NCBI RefSeq assembly: GCF_900496995.4
Contig: NC_044018.1
Coordinates: forward strand, 26,194,001 to 26,258,000
DNA length: 64,000 nt
DNA from: Aquila chrysaetos chrysaetos
Lineage: Eukaryota > Chordata > Aves > Accipitriformes > Accipitridae
Direction of reading: 5' to 3'
The notes under the pieces were generated by a model. The model made no database searches. It saw only the letters and a program-made list of their open reading frames with translations, and was not told where the DNA came from. A program made the translations under genes and the position numbers. Below are positions 12,701 through 24,700 of this stretch, in pieces. How positions within the stretch are numbered: position 1 is the first letter of the stretch; each line of letters starts with the position of its first letter.

Positions 12701-13675
12701 GGAACTGTGTTCAGCAAGACACCCAACCCCAAGTGGGTCACTCAGACCCCCTCCACGAAGCAGACCTCCCCCAGTACTCAGTCACTCGCCCCCAGTTCAT
12801 TGCCTAATTTTGCCCAGCCAAGCCTCTCACATCGATCCACCCCCTGAAACTCTCACCTAGCTCTTCTCCTTAGCTCATACAAACCCTATTTCTCTTTCTG
12901 GTTTCACTCTTTCCTCGGAAGCTCACCAAGGACTGGCAGTAGGGCATGGAGAAGACCTTAGGGATGAGATGAGAGTTTGTAAGCCTTGGAGCGGAGCTGA
13001 TGGCATAACACAGCTCTCAAGCATGTAGTGACAGAGCAAGTATTGGAGTTATATTTTGTGTGTGGCAACCCCACTTCTTCCTAACAGGAATCCCACATCA
13101 TTTGCCAAACAAACAAATCCTCATAGCAGTTGGCATCAGCCAGCAGTTTTGAAGGACCAACTAAACTTGGAATTCTTTCCTCTGCAAAAGTTATGACAGG
13201 CAATATGAGAAATGCTGCAATTAGACCTGGGCTAGAAACATTTTTCTTGTTCCAGGAAAGTTTTTGAGATTTGAAATGTTTTCCTCTTCTTCACTGGCAT
13301 GAACTCATGATCTTTCAGAATAATTGGGCAGAAGTGCAGCAAGGAGATTTTCCTCATCCCACAAAACCCAGTAACTTGGTAATTAAAGCTTTCAAACAAC
13401 ATATGGGAAACCCAGCTCCAATCGCATAATCCATATGACAATCTGAGCCTCAACTTCCCTAATCAAAGATGACTTTAACCATAATGCTGGTGTGGGCTGA
13501 ATCTCTCCCAAGATTTCTTCTGCAAAAATGCTATTTTGTATAAGTAATTTTGTATTATTACGGCCAGAAAAATAAAGGAAGAGTAAGCAGTTGCAGATGA
13601 CCAATTTTAAGGTAGGGTTGATGAAATCTGTACACACGGTGATGATGAGTTAAATATTTTTGTAAAATAGAAGAT
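9799..13675. other. Non-coding DNA between CR1 tail and solo LTR
   Basis: This AT-rich sequence shows no recognised exon, RNA gene or further repeat family. It contains simple homopolymer runs, such as G10 at 12026-12035 and several T tracts near 10.6 and 11.1 kb. It lies between the divergently oriented KLHL31 and Elongin A-like genes and may be in the KLHL31 5' intron. Confidence 0.5.
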
Positions 13676-14171
13676 TGATGTGGTTTAACCCCAGCCAGCA
13701 ACTAAGCACCACACAGATAAAGACAGTTTAATAGAACAGAAAGGAAGAAAACAATAACATAACAATAATAATAATAAAAGGATTGGAATATACAAAACAA
13801 GTGATGCACAATGCAATTGCTCACCACTCACTGACCGATGCCCCGTTAGACCCCGAGCAGCGATCCGCCCTCCCCAGGCCAACTCCCCCCAGTTATATAC
13901 TGGGCATGTCGTCACACAGTATGGAATAGCCCTTTGGCCAGTTTGGGTCAGCTGCCCTGGCTGTGTCCCCTCCCAACTCCTTGTGCCCCTCCAGTGTTCT
14001 TGCTGGCTGGGCATGAGAAGCTGAAAAATCCTTGACTTAGTCTAAACAGTACTTTGCAACAACTGAAAACATCAGTGTGTTATCAACAGTCTTCTCATTC
14101 TGAATCCAAAACATAACACTATACCAGGCACTAGAAAGAAAATTAAATCTATCCCAGCCGAAACCAGGACA
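13676..14171 (-). mobile_element. Solo LTR of an endogenous retrovirus (ERV-L-like, class III)
   Basis: Read on the minus strand the 496-bp element starts TGTCCTGGTTTC and ends GGGGTTAAACCACATCA, so it has TG...CA ends. It is flanked by identical AAGAT at 13671-13675 and 14172-14176, a 5-bp target-site duplication. Inside are a TATA box (minus TATATAAC, 13892-13899) and, downstream, an ATTAAA poly(A) signal (13727-13732), in the order expected of U3-R-U5. No gag, pol or env sequence adjoins it, so it is a solo LTR left by recombination. The sequence resembles the abundant ERV-L-type LTRs of neoavian birds. The family name is from memory. Confidence 0.88.
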
Positions 14172-14176
14172 AAGAT

Positions 14177-15019
14177 GAGCATGGTAACTGGAGAGCCAGT
14201 CTGCAACAGGGACCTGGATTTTTTTTTTCCATATCCAACCTGAGTGCTGTACTTACTGTATTGCACTACTGGCTATTTTTGTTTCTCTACTGATAAATTT
14301 GCTATACACAGTGCCAAGCTGCAATAAGATCTATTTTGCAAGAGTAGTAACCCTAACATGCAAATACTGGACTTTTGCCTTCTTAAAATTCCCCTGTAAT
14401 TCAGACTAGATACCCTCCTCTTAACACTTCCCCCAAACACTGCTTTAAAGAGTGAAAGGTGTACTACATATCTATTTTAATTATATCTACATTAACTTCC
14501 AAGGAAATGCTCCACAGGTTTTTTAGGAAGGACTCATACAGCTTGGAGTCTTCCAAGCGCGTGCTCGGCCCCAGCAAGCTCCATGGCAGAGATCCCGTTC
14601 CAGCTACGCATTTCACGCAGCGCCCAAGACCGACTCCCTGCCCTACGTTTTTTATGACCTTAGGTAAACCACAGAGGAACCACGCTGGAACTTGCAGGGC
14701 CCAAAAGCGCTTGCGTCTGCCTCAAAAAAAAAAAAAAAAAGAAAAAAAAAGAAAGCATTAGCCATCAGGCTGTAAGTAAGGTAGGGCAGAAAGAAAACCT
14801 CTCACGGCTTCTCCCGAGGCTGGCGCGGCTGTACCGACGGACCTACCCCGCTGCTCTTGCAGGGTCAGAGTACACGCCACGGCGTTCCTTGGGGCAGGCT
14901 CCGTGGGCTTACTTCAGTTACAGCTGTGCTTGTTCAGTGCCGCGCTGCGTATTTTGAAGTCAAAAGAGGCGGAAGAAAGAAAAGCGCGTAGTCTTTATTA
15001 TTGCTGGTAGCTCGGTAGC
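14177..15019. other. Upstream flank of the Elongin A-like gene
   Basis: Non-coding stretch rising in GC toward the CpG island. An adenine-rich tract of A17-G-A9-GAAAG lies at 14724-14754. No transposon family was recognised beside it. No protein-coding exon is seen. Confidence 0.5.
14724..14754 (+). repeat. Poly(A)-rich tract
   Basis: A17, G, A9, then GAAAG. This may be a simple low-complexity run or the tail of a decayed retroposon. The flanks do not match a SINE or processed gene that I recognise. Confidence 0.6.
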
Positions 15020-15770
15020 AAACAACCAGGTCGGCTGCTGCGGCGGGCAAACAGCCCGGCAGGGAAGAACCACTTCGGGCCGGGCCTGCCTTCGTGAGGC
15101 AGCAGGACAGCAGGCCGGGCCCGGGTCTGGGCCGCGGCCGCCCGCACCCCCCTGGCCCTCGACCCCCGGCCACGGAACCCCCGGGGAAAGCTCAGATGTA
15201 GGCGTGGGGGCGAGGGGCAGACAGCTCGGGGGGGGGGGAAGCTGAGAGGGCAGCGGGGCGAGCCGCTTCCCCCGGCCCGCGGCGGCGCCGCCTATGGCGC
15301 GGCGAGCGCCGCTACAAGAGGGGCGGGCGGCGGGCGAGGCGGCCCGTGGGTCGCGGCGCCATGGCGGAGGGGCGGAGCGTTGTGCGGAGGGTGCTGGAGC
15401 TGCAGGAGCGGCTGGGCTGCGCGCAGCAGCCGGCCGAGGTACCCGCCCCGCGGGGGCTCCGCCCGCGGCCGCCGGGAGGCCGCCGCGCTCTCTCGCCGCG
15501 CCCCGCGTGCGTTTGCGTTGTACGGACGTAGGGCGGCGGCCGCTGTGGCGGCGCCGCTGCCGGCCGAGGCCCCGTGGTGGCGGCGGCCGGGGCCGCCGGC
15601 CCTCGCCGCGCTGAGGAGATCCGCGCTGCGCCGCTCCCCCCCCCCCTCGGCGTTGGCTGCCGGCTCTTGCCGGGCAGCGGGAGGGCTGTCGGAGCCGAGG
15701 GCAGCCAGCCGGGCCGCCGCGGGGGGGACCCGTGTGTGAGACTGCGGCCCCGGGCGTCCCGTTTTGTTCC
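15020..15770 (+). promoter_or_regulatory. CpG-island promoter of the Elongin A-like gene
   Basis: A GC- and CpG-dense block surrounds the first coding exon, with several GGGCGG/GGGGCGG Sp1-type boxes (for example around 15316-15376) and no clear TATA box, as expected of a broad housekeeping promoter. The transcription start is not determinable from sequence. An upstream ATG at 15294 would open an overlapping out-of-frame reading frame if included in the leader. Because KLHL31 runs the other way, the island could also be bidirectional, but no KLHL31 exon was found here. Confidence 0.75.
15361..15438 (+). CDS. Elongin A-like exon 1
   Basis: The exon encodes 26 residues, beginning [20 protein letters not shown]. 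The start context is GCGCCATGG (G at -3, G at +4), which is strong. The donor is CCGAG|GTACCC, phase 0. Residue pattern and exon end match the first exon of Elongin A, where the first helix of the LW domain is encoded. Confidence 0.88.
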
Positions 15771-18700
15771 CCTCCCTCCTCGTGACCAGGCGGGGGTGAA
15801 GGAGGGCTGGGTAGCGGTCAGGCCGCGCGTGGTTATTTCCCGGGTGGGTAAGGGCTGAAGCTTTTTGTGGGTGGCCAAGAGGTCCTGCGTGCAGTCGGGT
15901 GAGGGGGAGAAGGGCAGCCGAAGCTGGGTGACATGTCGTTATATGTAGCAGGTAGCGCTGGTTGTGTGAAATCCTGTCAGCCTGGCCGGAAGGTCAAAAC
16001 ACAGCAGCTGGGGTGCTGATTTCTACGTCCGTAAGAGCTTTTCTCAGTAAAATGGGTGGTTTCGCTTTGTCTTAACGGTGCGCAGCAAGAGGAGCGGGAG
16101 CTGTCACACCCTGCGTTGTTGTTATTCCTGGCGCAAGAAGAGCGAAGCTGCTCCTATCTCTGAAAGAAATTAAACCGCCTCTGTAGGATAGCGGGGCTGC
16201 TCAGTAGCTGCAGGGACTAGATAAGGAGTACTTGAAGCAAGTGACCATCAGTGGGGAGAGGGACCTGAGCAGCCGATGGACGCTCTCGAGGTACTGAGAG
16301 GCGGAGGGGGAGATGAGCGCTGGCTGCAGGGCAGAGGGGCGAAGAAGACACCCTCCGCTCTCCGAGCGGTGGCCTGGACCGCCAAGGAAATGGAAGCAAA
16401 GCAGTATGTGCCGAACTGGCCTCTGTTTTATGAAGTAATAAATCACATCTGGCTGAAGAAGGTGTATTCAAAAGGGTGAGGGTTTTTTTGAGGGTTGAAT
16501 TCAGTTTGAAAGTACAGAACACGTTTGCAATGATAAATTTCTAAGACATGAAAACTTGTATCAAGTTGGTGGAAGTATTTGGAGGCAGAGGATGGCAGTA
16601 AAATTTAATGTGTTACATTTGGTAGTTAATGAACTTGAAAAGCTTAGTTATTAATCATGTATCTACTGTGTGTTTTCCCAGTGTGTGTGTGAGTATACAT
16701 ATAGAGGAAGTACTGATTTTTTTTTTTTTTTTAGCAAATAATGGTTTTTCTTCCTGAATGCCAGTGCTGTAGGCTATATGTGTCCAAAATGCAAGTATCT
16801 GTGCAGATGTTTCTTCAGATGTTTTAATTTGCAGTTGAATGAACCTAGAATTTCTTCTTGTGCTACAGAAGTGATCAGATATTATAGTCTTTGAATTTTT
16901 TAATTCTTAAGGTTGGTGTTGATATGCTGTTCTGAACAAGACATTGAAAGGGAAAAGGAAGAAACAGTTCCAGAGATAATTAATTTTTAATTGATCCCCA
17001 AACAATAAGTTTCGAAACACATTCAACTCAAGTGAAAAATGTGAATAGCCCTGGCAGGTTTGTTTCTGTTAAGGGAGGAGATGCACAGTTATATGGCATG
17101 ACTCCAAGCAGGTGCTGCATAAAATGGGACTAATGGTGGTGCTGCAGCACTTCTGCTGTCCCTGGTAAAACTCTGTCTAGTGAAATAGAAATATTTATGA
17201 ATAACAGGGGCTAAGGAGTGGTAGGGGAGCTGAGAAACTGATAGCCATAAATTGGCAGTAATGAAATGCACTGCTAATAAAAGGTAAATCTAGTAGTAGA
17301 AAATATGTGGTTATCATGTTTAAAGGCAAAGGGGAAAGCTTTAGGTGTGTGTGGAAAGAATAATAAATCAATATTACAGGTGTGTATGTGGTTGAGTGTT
17401 GGAGTTGTCAAATATTTCTGTTCCATACTTGAGAGTAATATTTATCTTGGCACTTTTTAAAAATTCCTAAATACTTTTTGATCTGATAGTAACCAGGGAA
17501 GATGCAGAACATTGATTGTTCATATGTCAAAAGCTTCTTAATGTGCATGGTTTGATTGCTACCCCAGTGAATTTTCAGCAAATTGACCAAAGGATGAACA
17601 GAACTAATTATTTAGGCATTCAGTGATGTTCAAGGTACTAGGGAAGTTCAGCAGGACAGGAAAAAAAGTACTGTGCTATTGTTTATACAGGTAAATGAAA
17701 TGGTCTTAATTGACATTGATCATGAAGGAATGTGTTGAGCAGCTGCATGACATTGCGTATAAGATGTAACTGGTGTAGAATTAAAGGATGGTGCCATGAT
17801 CCATGCCACTTGATGAGACTTCATGTAGATATGTACTGCCAAATTTATCTCAGCTTAGATTCAGCTGACACTAAGTGTCATAAATATATGTAAGTCTCTT
17901 AAGGCATTTGACTTGCTTCTGTATGAGGCTGACTACAGTAACAATGTTATGGACTTGATGCAATACCTAAAATGGATTTCAGTTGCACTCACCAAAAATA
18001 AGTGCCAGACCTCATCAGAAAACAATGTTGATTTGTGATTTTGGTTGTGGGTTTGTGGTGGTTTTGGGGGGGGATGGGGGTTGATTATGCATCTGTTCTT
18101 GACATGATGCTACTCAAATCATTTTTAATTTAGAAGACAGCAAGCTTTATAGGGAAATGCTACAAATACTGAAGCGATTTGCGTCACATGAAGAGAGAGT
18201 CTTCTAGAAACCAACTTTGATCATGTGTTAGGCTATATTCATTTGAGCAATATGCATTTTAACATGGCTCAGTGGAAAGTCACAGCTAGGAGCTATGTAT
18301 ATAGGTCACTCAGGATAGGAGACTATATTTTGGAAAGCATTGGCTCAGAAAATGATTTGGAGTTCTGATGTATTACCAGTTGAGCATGAAATTGCAGTAC
18401 AATGCAGCAGCTTATGGAATAAATGCTATCTTTGGGTAGCTTAGCAGGGTTATGTTATTACCGCTATACAGTATTAGAGGGACAATTACAGGAATATTAT
18501 GTCCTGTTCTGGGGACTGTTTTTAAAAACACTGCCAAGCTGGAAAGCTAGTAAGACAGCCAGAGAATGTCTATAGCTCTGACTAGCATAACTTACTGAAA
18601 CTAAAGAACCAAGGTATAGTGTTTGCATTTCTGTGTTGTATAAGAAGTTTGAAAGAAGACTCCTTTAATTAGCAGAAAGAGATCATTCGATTCAGTAGCT

Positions 18701-21700
18701 GAAAACAAAACTAGACAAATTTTTTTAGGCAAACAGTTTGGTGGTGGTATTTTTTGTTTTGGTTTGGTTTTTTTGGGGTTTTTTTGTTTTTTTTACTGAG
18801 GGCATAGGACTTGCTTGGGAATGCATTGGGTTTTTCTAACGTGTTGTCTTCAGAGTCTTTGTGCTCTTTCACATGAGGTGTCTAGCTCAGCCAGAAGTTA
18901 TGGAGTTGGTGAAATTTCATGGGCTGCATTACAGAAGAGAATGAGCTGAATAATCATAGGGATCCCTTTGAGAGAGGTGCAGCTAGTGAGCAAGGAAGGA
19001 AGGAAAGAAATCAGGAAGGAGTTAGTGTGGTGAAATGTTGAGGCAGTCCCTTGACCACAGGTGGCCTGGGGACCTGTTGATGGGTCCCATCCTTCCCAAG
19101 GGTCCAGCCTCAGCTAGATAAAAATGAGGAGACTGTATAACACTTGTATAAGGGATGATGGAGCAGCACTGGTGCAGTGGGAAGAGATGAGACTCGGTGC
19201 ACCTGGGATCTGTTGTTATCACTTTGCTTTCAGTTTTGACTCTGGAAAATTTTGTTTGCTCATATGCTTCTTACCTATTGCACTTTACTGTTGCCCTCTG
19301 CTTTCCAAATGCCTGTGTGCTTTCCCTCCTCCCCTTAATCTTAGCTGGCTCTTGCTCCTATTGTCACCTTTGCTTTTGTCTCACACCTGCATGTGTGTGC
19401 CAGCTCTCAGTTTGTCCATAAGGCTCTGCTTCTGTTGTCCATTTATGTTGCATGAAGACCTGTGTCTTGGGCTTGCTTGGAATGTCATTTATTGGAAGAA
19501 CAACAATCCTAAAGGCTTTGGATCATTCTTTAGAAATCAGTATTTAGGAATTATGTAGAATAGTTCAGGAATTGTGTATAGAGGTAACTTTTATGTTCTT
19601 CATAATTTTTCTATAGTTTGCCATGTCTTTTAAAGTCAGTAAGAGTTTTTCCATGAGGGTATAGCTGATAGTGGTATGCAAGGTAAAATAGTCTGAAAAC
19701 CAGTGAAAGGTTGCATATGTATTGTGTGTATATGGAAGAACTTGGGGGAAAAAATTACTGGGTACAGTCCAGTGTGATAAGAAGAGCCAGATGGGCTACA
19801 AATGCTATGGTAAATGATACGGTTAGAGCAAGGCACCTCAACAGTCAATCTTCATTCTGTTTTTCAAGGCCTGCTCAGAACAGACTTCAGATAAATGACT
19901 TTCTCTTTTTTCCTTATTTTATGCAATAATTGTAATGGTGCACCATGTAAATATCATGATGCCAAAGTTCGTGCTTCTAACAAGCTTTAGTTTCAGTGAC
20001 AGGCTTTGCTGTGTCTTATGCTTCACAGTATACCTTTCTGTGGCCTTTGCCAAAGTCTGATAGATACTGGAGCTTGGTATTTGTGCTTTATAAAGAAAAC
20101 AGCCCCTCCTAGTCTTTAGAGAAATCAGAATTCTCTATCAAAATTGGATAAATACGAAGTTTCTCTGCTGTTACTGATGTTTGCCACAAATTAAATTTGC
20201 TTGTTTCCTGATTGTGTCTGTAAGTAAATTTGGTTCTAAATGCCAAGGGCTTGGGGAGGTATGATTCCTACTGGCAGGCTGGATGCTGCCATTTACATTG
20301 CCCGGTTACAGTACAAAGCAAATGGAGCTATCTCTCCTTTGGTAGTCCCATACATACATAGCTGCTGAACTCACTGCAGCCTGAGCTGTTCCCTGCTTTC
20401 GAGAGATCAGGATAGCTTCTCCTAAAAGGCTTGTCAGAGTTTGATCAATGCTCTCAGTTTTCTTTTTAATGAAACTCTCTTGTTTGTCTTAATTTGCCAA
20501 ATGTGGTATACGTTTCAAGAAAGCAAAATGAACAGTGTGGCCTTTGGTTTAGAAAACTTTCAAAGTTTTGTATTTCATTATAAATGTGTTGACTGCTTTT
20601 GGACATGCTTGTCATCTAGGTACTTTTGTAATTTGGCCTGTTGGTTTGAAGTTGTATGAACAGTAATTGCCTGCTTCCTGAATCTGTTCTTCTGAAGTGA
20701 ACTTGCCTTTATGAATTAACTTAGTCTAAAACCCATCAAGAGGAAACACTCAACCCCCCCGATCTCTTTGTAGCTTGATGAAAACATCTTTTAGTGTTCT
20801 TCCACATATAGGGTTGTCTCTGGCCTATGGGGTTTATTCCCAGTGGTTTGCACTACTTGAGTATCTGGTCATCCTATATAGCACAATAGAACCTGTCAGC
20901 AATGGGTTGCTTCTTTTTTCATTGCAAAATAATCAAATGAATGGGGATATATGTTTTTAAATAAAAAAATGAACTAACCTGACACTGATAACATAGTTTC
21001 TAATGCTTGGGATTACCATTGTGAGCAATTATTTTTTTTTTCTGCTTAAGCACCTTTGCAATGTGGTTTTTCCCTGATGAGATTATTTAGAAAAAGTCTC
21101 AAAATATGTAGCCTATACCTGGGAAGCGTCTGGAAAAAGTTAAATGTTAAGCTTGTATTGTACTCAGAAGGTAGAGTGGTTCTCCTGAGATGCAAAATTG
21201 TATTTAACTTCATTAAATGTATACATTGTTAACACAACTTGCTGGCTCAGGGAGTGTCTTAATCTTTAATAGGAGATAAGCAGAACTTCATGTGGCTTTT
21301 GTACTGGTTCTGAGATTTTGGTCAGGATGCTTTTTTGTAGGTATCCTGCCATTTTGTAGTTAGCCGAACTTTTTGGGAGAGTTGATTTGTTACCTCTGGT
21401 CCTAGGTGTATGTCTTACTGTTGCAGCTTTTCTCATGTTTTCTCAGGCTGTGAAGCATTTCTGCTGTACTTTAGGTCTCAGAAACACTATTGCAGGTTGG
21501 ATGACTTAGAGGAAGAACTGCATGCCATGCGTGTAGCTAGAGCCCACTGTACACAATGAAATTCAGTGTCAAGTGTGGGATTCCACTACTAATGTATTAT
21601 AGGAACAATGAAACTTAGAACAACAGCAGAGAAAAATATACACCCATTCAAGTTTGCTACTCACTTTAGTACCTGTTCCACCTCCTGCAACAACATTTCA

Positions 21701-24700
21701 GAAGCAATATCTAATGACAGTTCATCAATTATTTAAGTTAGCATAACTGTTGCTATAGTTAAAAAGTTTCTGGATAGTCTGTTGGCATTCCTGCAGGTTC
21801 CTGCCATTGCATGTAGAAATGGTAATGCTCTGAAAAACTTGACTAGCACTTCAGGCTTTGTGAGAGCCCTTTGAAATGCTGTTACTTCAGTTGCACACTA
21901 ATTCTCTCATCTATGTAACATAGCTTCATGGAAGTTTGTGAAAGATAAGGCAAATTGCTTGTGTGTGGTCAACTGCAAGGCTCTGGGGTGCTGTATACCC
22001 ATTGCCAAAGAAATTGTATTATATTGCCAAAACAGTTTATACTCTGCTTATAAATGAGACTTTTGTATTATTAAAACACTTCTTATAGGAAGGTGAGCAT
22101 TTTGTATTTGCAAAATTCTTTCCTGCTTTGAAAATGTTGGGTTTTTAAAAGGTGTACACTTTGTCAGTGCAAAACAGAACAGCTGTTCTAGCTCAAGCTT
22201 GTTTTGTTAGTGTACAAATTGCAGCTAAGTTTTGAAAACCTTATTTTTTGCAAACTGGGCTCCCACCAGCTCTTGGCCTGGGCTGATGGAGTGGTGCTGC
22301 TGACTGGGAGACCTGCTGGGAGACTTGCCGATTTTTACATGGTGGTTCTGCATAATGCAGCTTTTCTGCTGGTTCTGTGACAAATGAGGGTCACTGCTAC
22401 ATGAGGAGTGTGGGCATATCTGTGTAGCCTGTACTACTGTATTATTGATCTTTAATGTAATCTCTGTAGTGGTAAATTCATACCTACTGGATTCTCTGGT
22501 ATTACTGAAATTGGGGGGTTGGCAGAACTGTACTGGTTCACAGCACAGACTTCAAGCACAGCCCTGATGTGCAATAAAGGAATGCTTACATTTTCCTGGA
22601 GTTACTGGATATTCTTCTTTATCACTGTTGAATATTTTTGGATTAAACATGTGAATGAGGATGAAAAAAACAGAACTTATGAATATTTGTTTAAAAAAAT
22701 AATCTTTACTTCCAGATTATAAAAACACTTACGGTACTACAGGATTTGGATATATCACTGGATATTCTAGTGGTAAGTGACCAAAATGCATTAAACTCTT
22801 CCATAGTGAATTACTGTATAAATGTCAGAGGTCTGCAATCATAGAAGCAGTGAACATGTTGCGTTTTGTGATTTTGACTCTTAATCATGATTCGTTTAGA
22901 GCTCTGTACAAGGAACCATGGAGCCTTTTCCAAAAGCCAGCTGGAAGCTGGGCATGCAATTTGACAAATGCAGTATTATGCCAACAGTGATAGTACTGAG
23001 TAGGAATCTGAGCATATAGAGAACACTTAGCTACTCAGGGTTGGTTTCTTCTCGCTGTAAAACTGCTTTCAAGTCGATGCTGAAGACAAAACAAATATGG
23101 GTGAACCATTCTTTAGGTCAGTTGTCTAAATCTTCTGTCTTTTATTAACAGCTCAATGTTAGTTTCTTGCATTTGAAGAGCAGGCATCCCAAATAAGGGT
23201 ACTTGTGACTTGTATCCTTATCCAAGCTGCATCCTATCAAATTTTATATTAGAAATTCTCACACTGGTCTATGAAGCTTCTAGTTATTATGAGCAATATG
23301 TCTGTATTTTGGGAAGAAAAATGTGGTTTTTGTGAGAGCTCTTTGAAGAGTAAGAGAAAAATATGGTAATTAAGATACTTGGCTGGCCTATTCAGGCAAA
23401 AGCATTTGCCTGCCTAAACACAGGTAGACTTCTACTGGAATACAGCAATATTTATGTATTTTTATTGGAAAACAAAATAAATCTCATATTGCAGTTAGTT
23501 TTTTTTAAATGACAAAGGTCTTCTGCAGACAATTCATGTTCCCAGCAAACTTACATATTTTGTAGTGTGACAGACTTTGATGGAAGCTTTCAAGTCAAAT
23601 AGAGGAAAGAGATGTCTTACAACTGAGGACTCCACATTTTTAACGCATTTGAAGACCATAAATAGCTTCAGGAAGTAATCCCACCAAATTTCTTTCATCT
23701 ATTTGCAATACAGTGACCTACCAAACCAGTATTGCTCAAATTATATGGAAGCTAAATATCCTTAAAGTGGATTTAAGGAAGCCCTTTCTAAGGTGTGAGC
23801 TGATTATGTGGGAGTAGCATGTGTATAGCTCTTGCTCGGACTTTGCAGGAGTATCATTTCACTAGTTAACAAGAGCATTAACAGGTTGCTGCTAACCTAG
23901 TGAATTCCAGGTTTTGTGTGCATCTTAAAAGTGGAGAGTTTGTGAATTGGGGATACTTACTGATAATCAGGATTTAAAAAAATCACCTGTGATTCTATAT
24001 ACACTCAAAGTCTGCAAGGCATGTGTGCTTAAACAACATAAAACTCACTAGAGCAAGACTTGAAGGCACAGTGGTACTGGGGGAAAACAGAAATGACAGG
24101 TTTTAAATGTCAAGTTTTTTTTTTCCTGTGGCTGAAACTGAGACTGAGTTTAGTCATATGAACTCTGCTCCTCTGACCCCTCTACCCCATACTACTTGTT
24201 AAGATGTATTTTAGGTTAAAATATATCCATCATATGTGCTCTCTAACATGCTAAAATGTACCTGCATAAGCCTAAAGGGAGTTTGAATTGATTAATCTGA
24301 TTCACTGGAGCAGTATGCATTTTGTGGGCATAAGCATTTGAGTCAAGTGAAATTCCTGAAATATATACATTTAATGGAGGAAAATGACTTCTCTTAGTTT
24401 TATGAATTAAGACTGCATTTTGTTCCTCATATTTGGTTATAAATATCTACCTTTCCTTCAGTTCTGTTTGCAGTATAAAGAGTGCATTTATTTCTTTAGC
24501 TGCCATAAGGCTGCTCTGACTACTAGGCTAATACTGTTTGTGGCAGTTTTAGAGAAGGTTTTATTTGGGATGTTAGTCATGGTTTATTCTGCCATCTCTC
24601 TTGCACTATCTTCAACAGGAAACTGGCATTGGCAAAACGGTTAACAGTTTTAGGAAACATGCCACTGCTGGAAATGTAGCTAAAACCCTGGTAAAACAAT

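Noticed and set aside
13685-14014. 109-codon minus-strand frame
   Set aside because: It lies wholly inside the solo LTR and has no retroviral protein similarity.
15312-15878. 188-codon minus-strand frame over the Elongin A-like CpG island
   Set aside because: Composition-driven, low complexity, with no family similarity, and antisense to the true exon.
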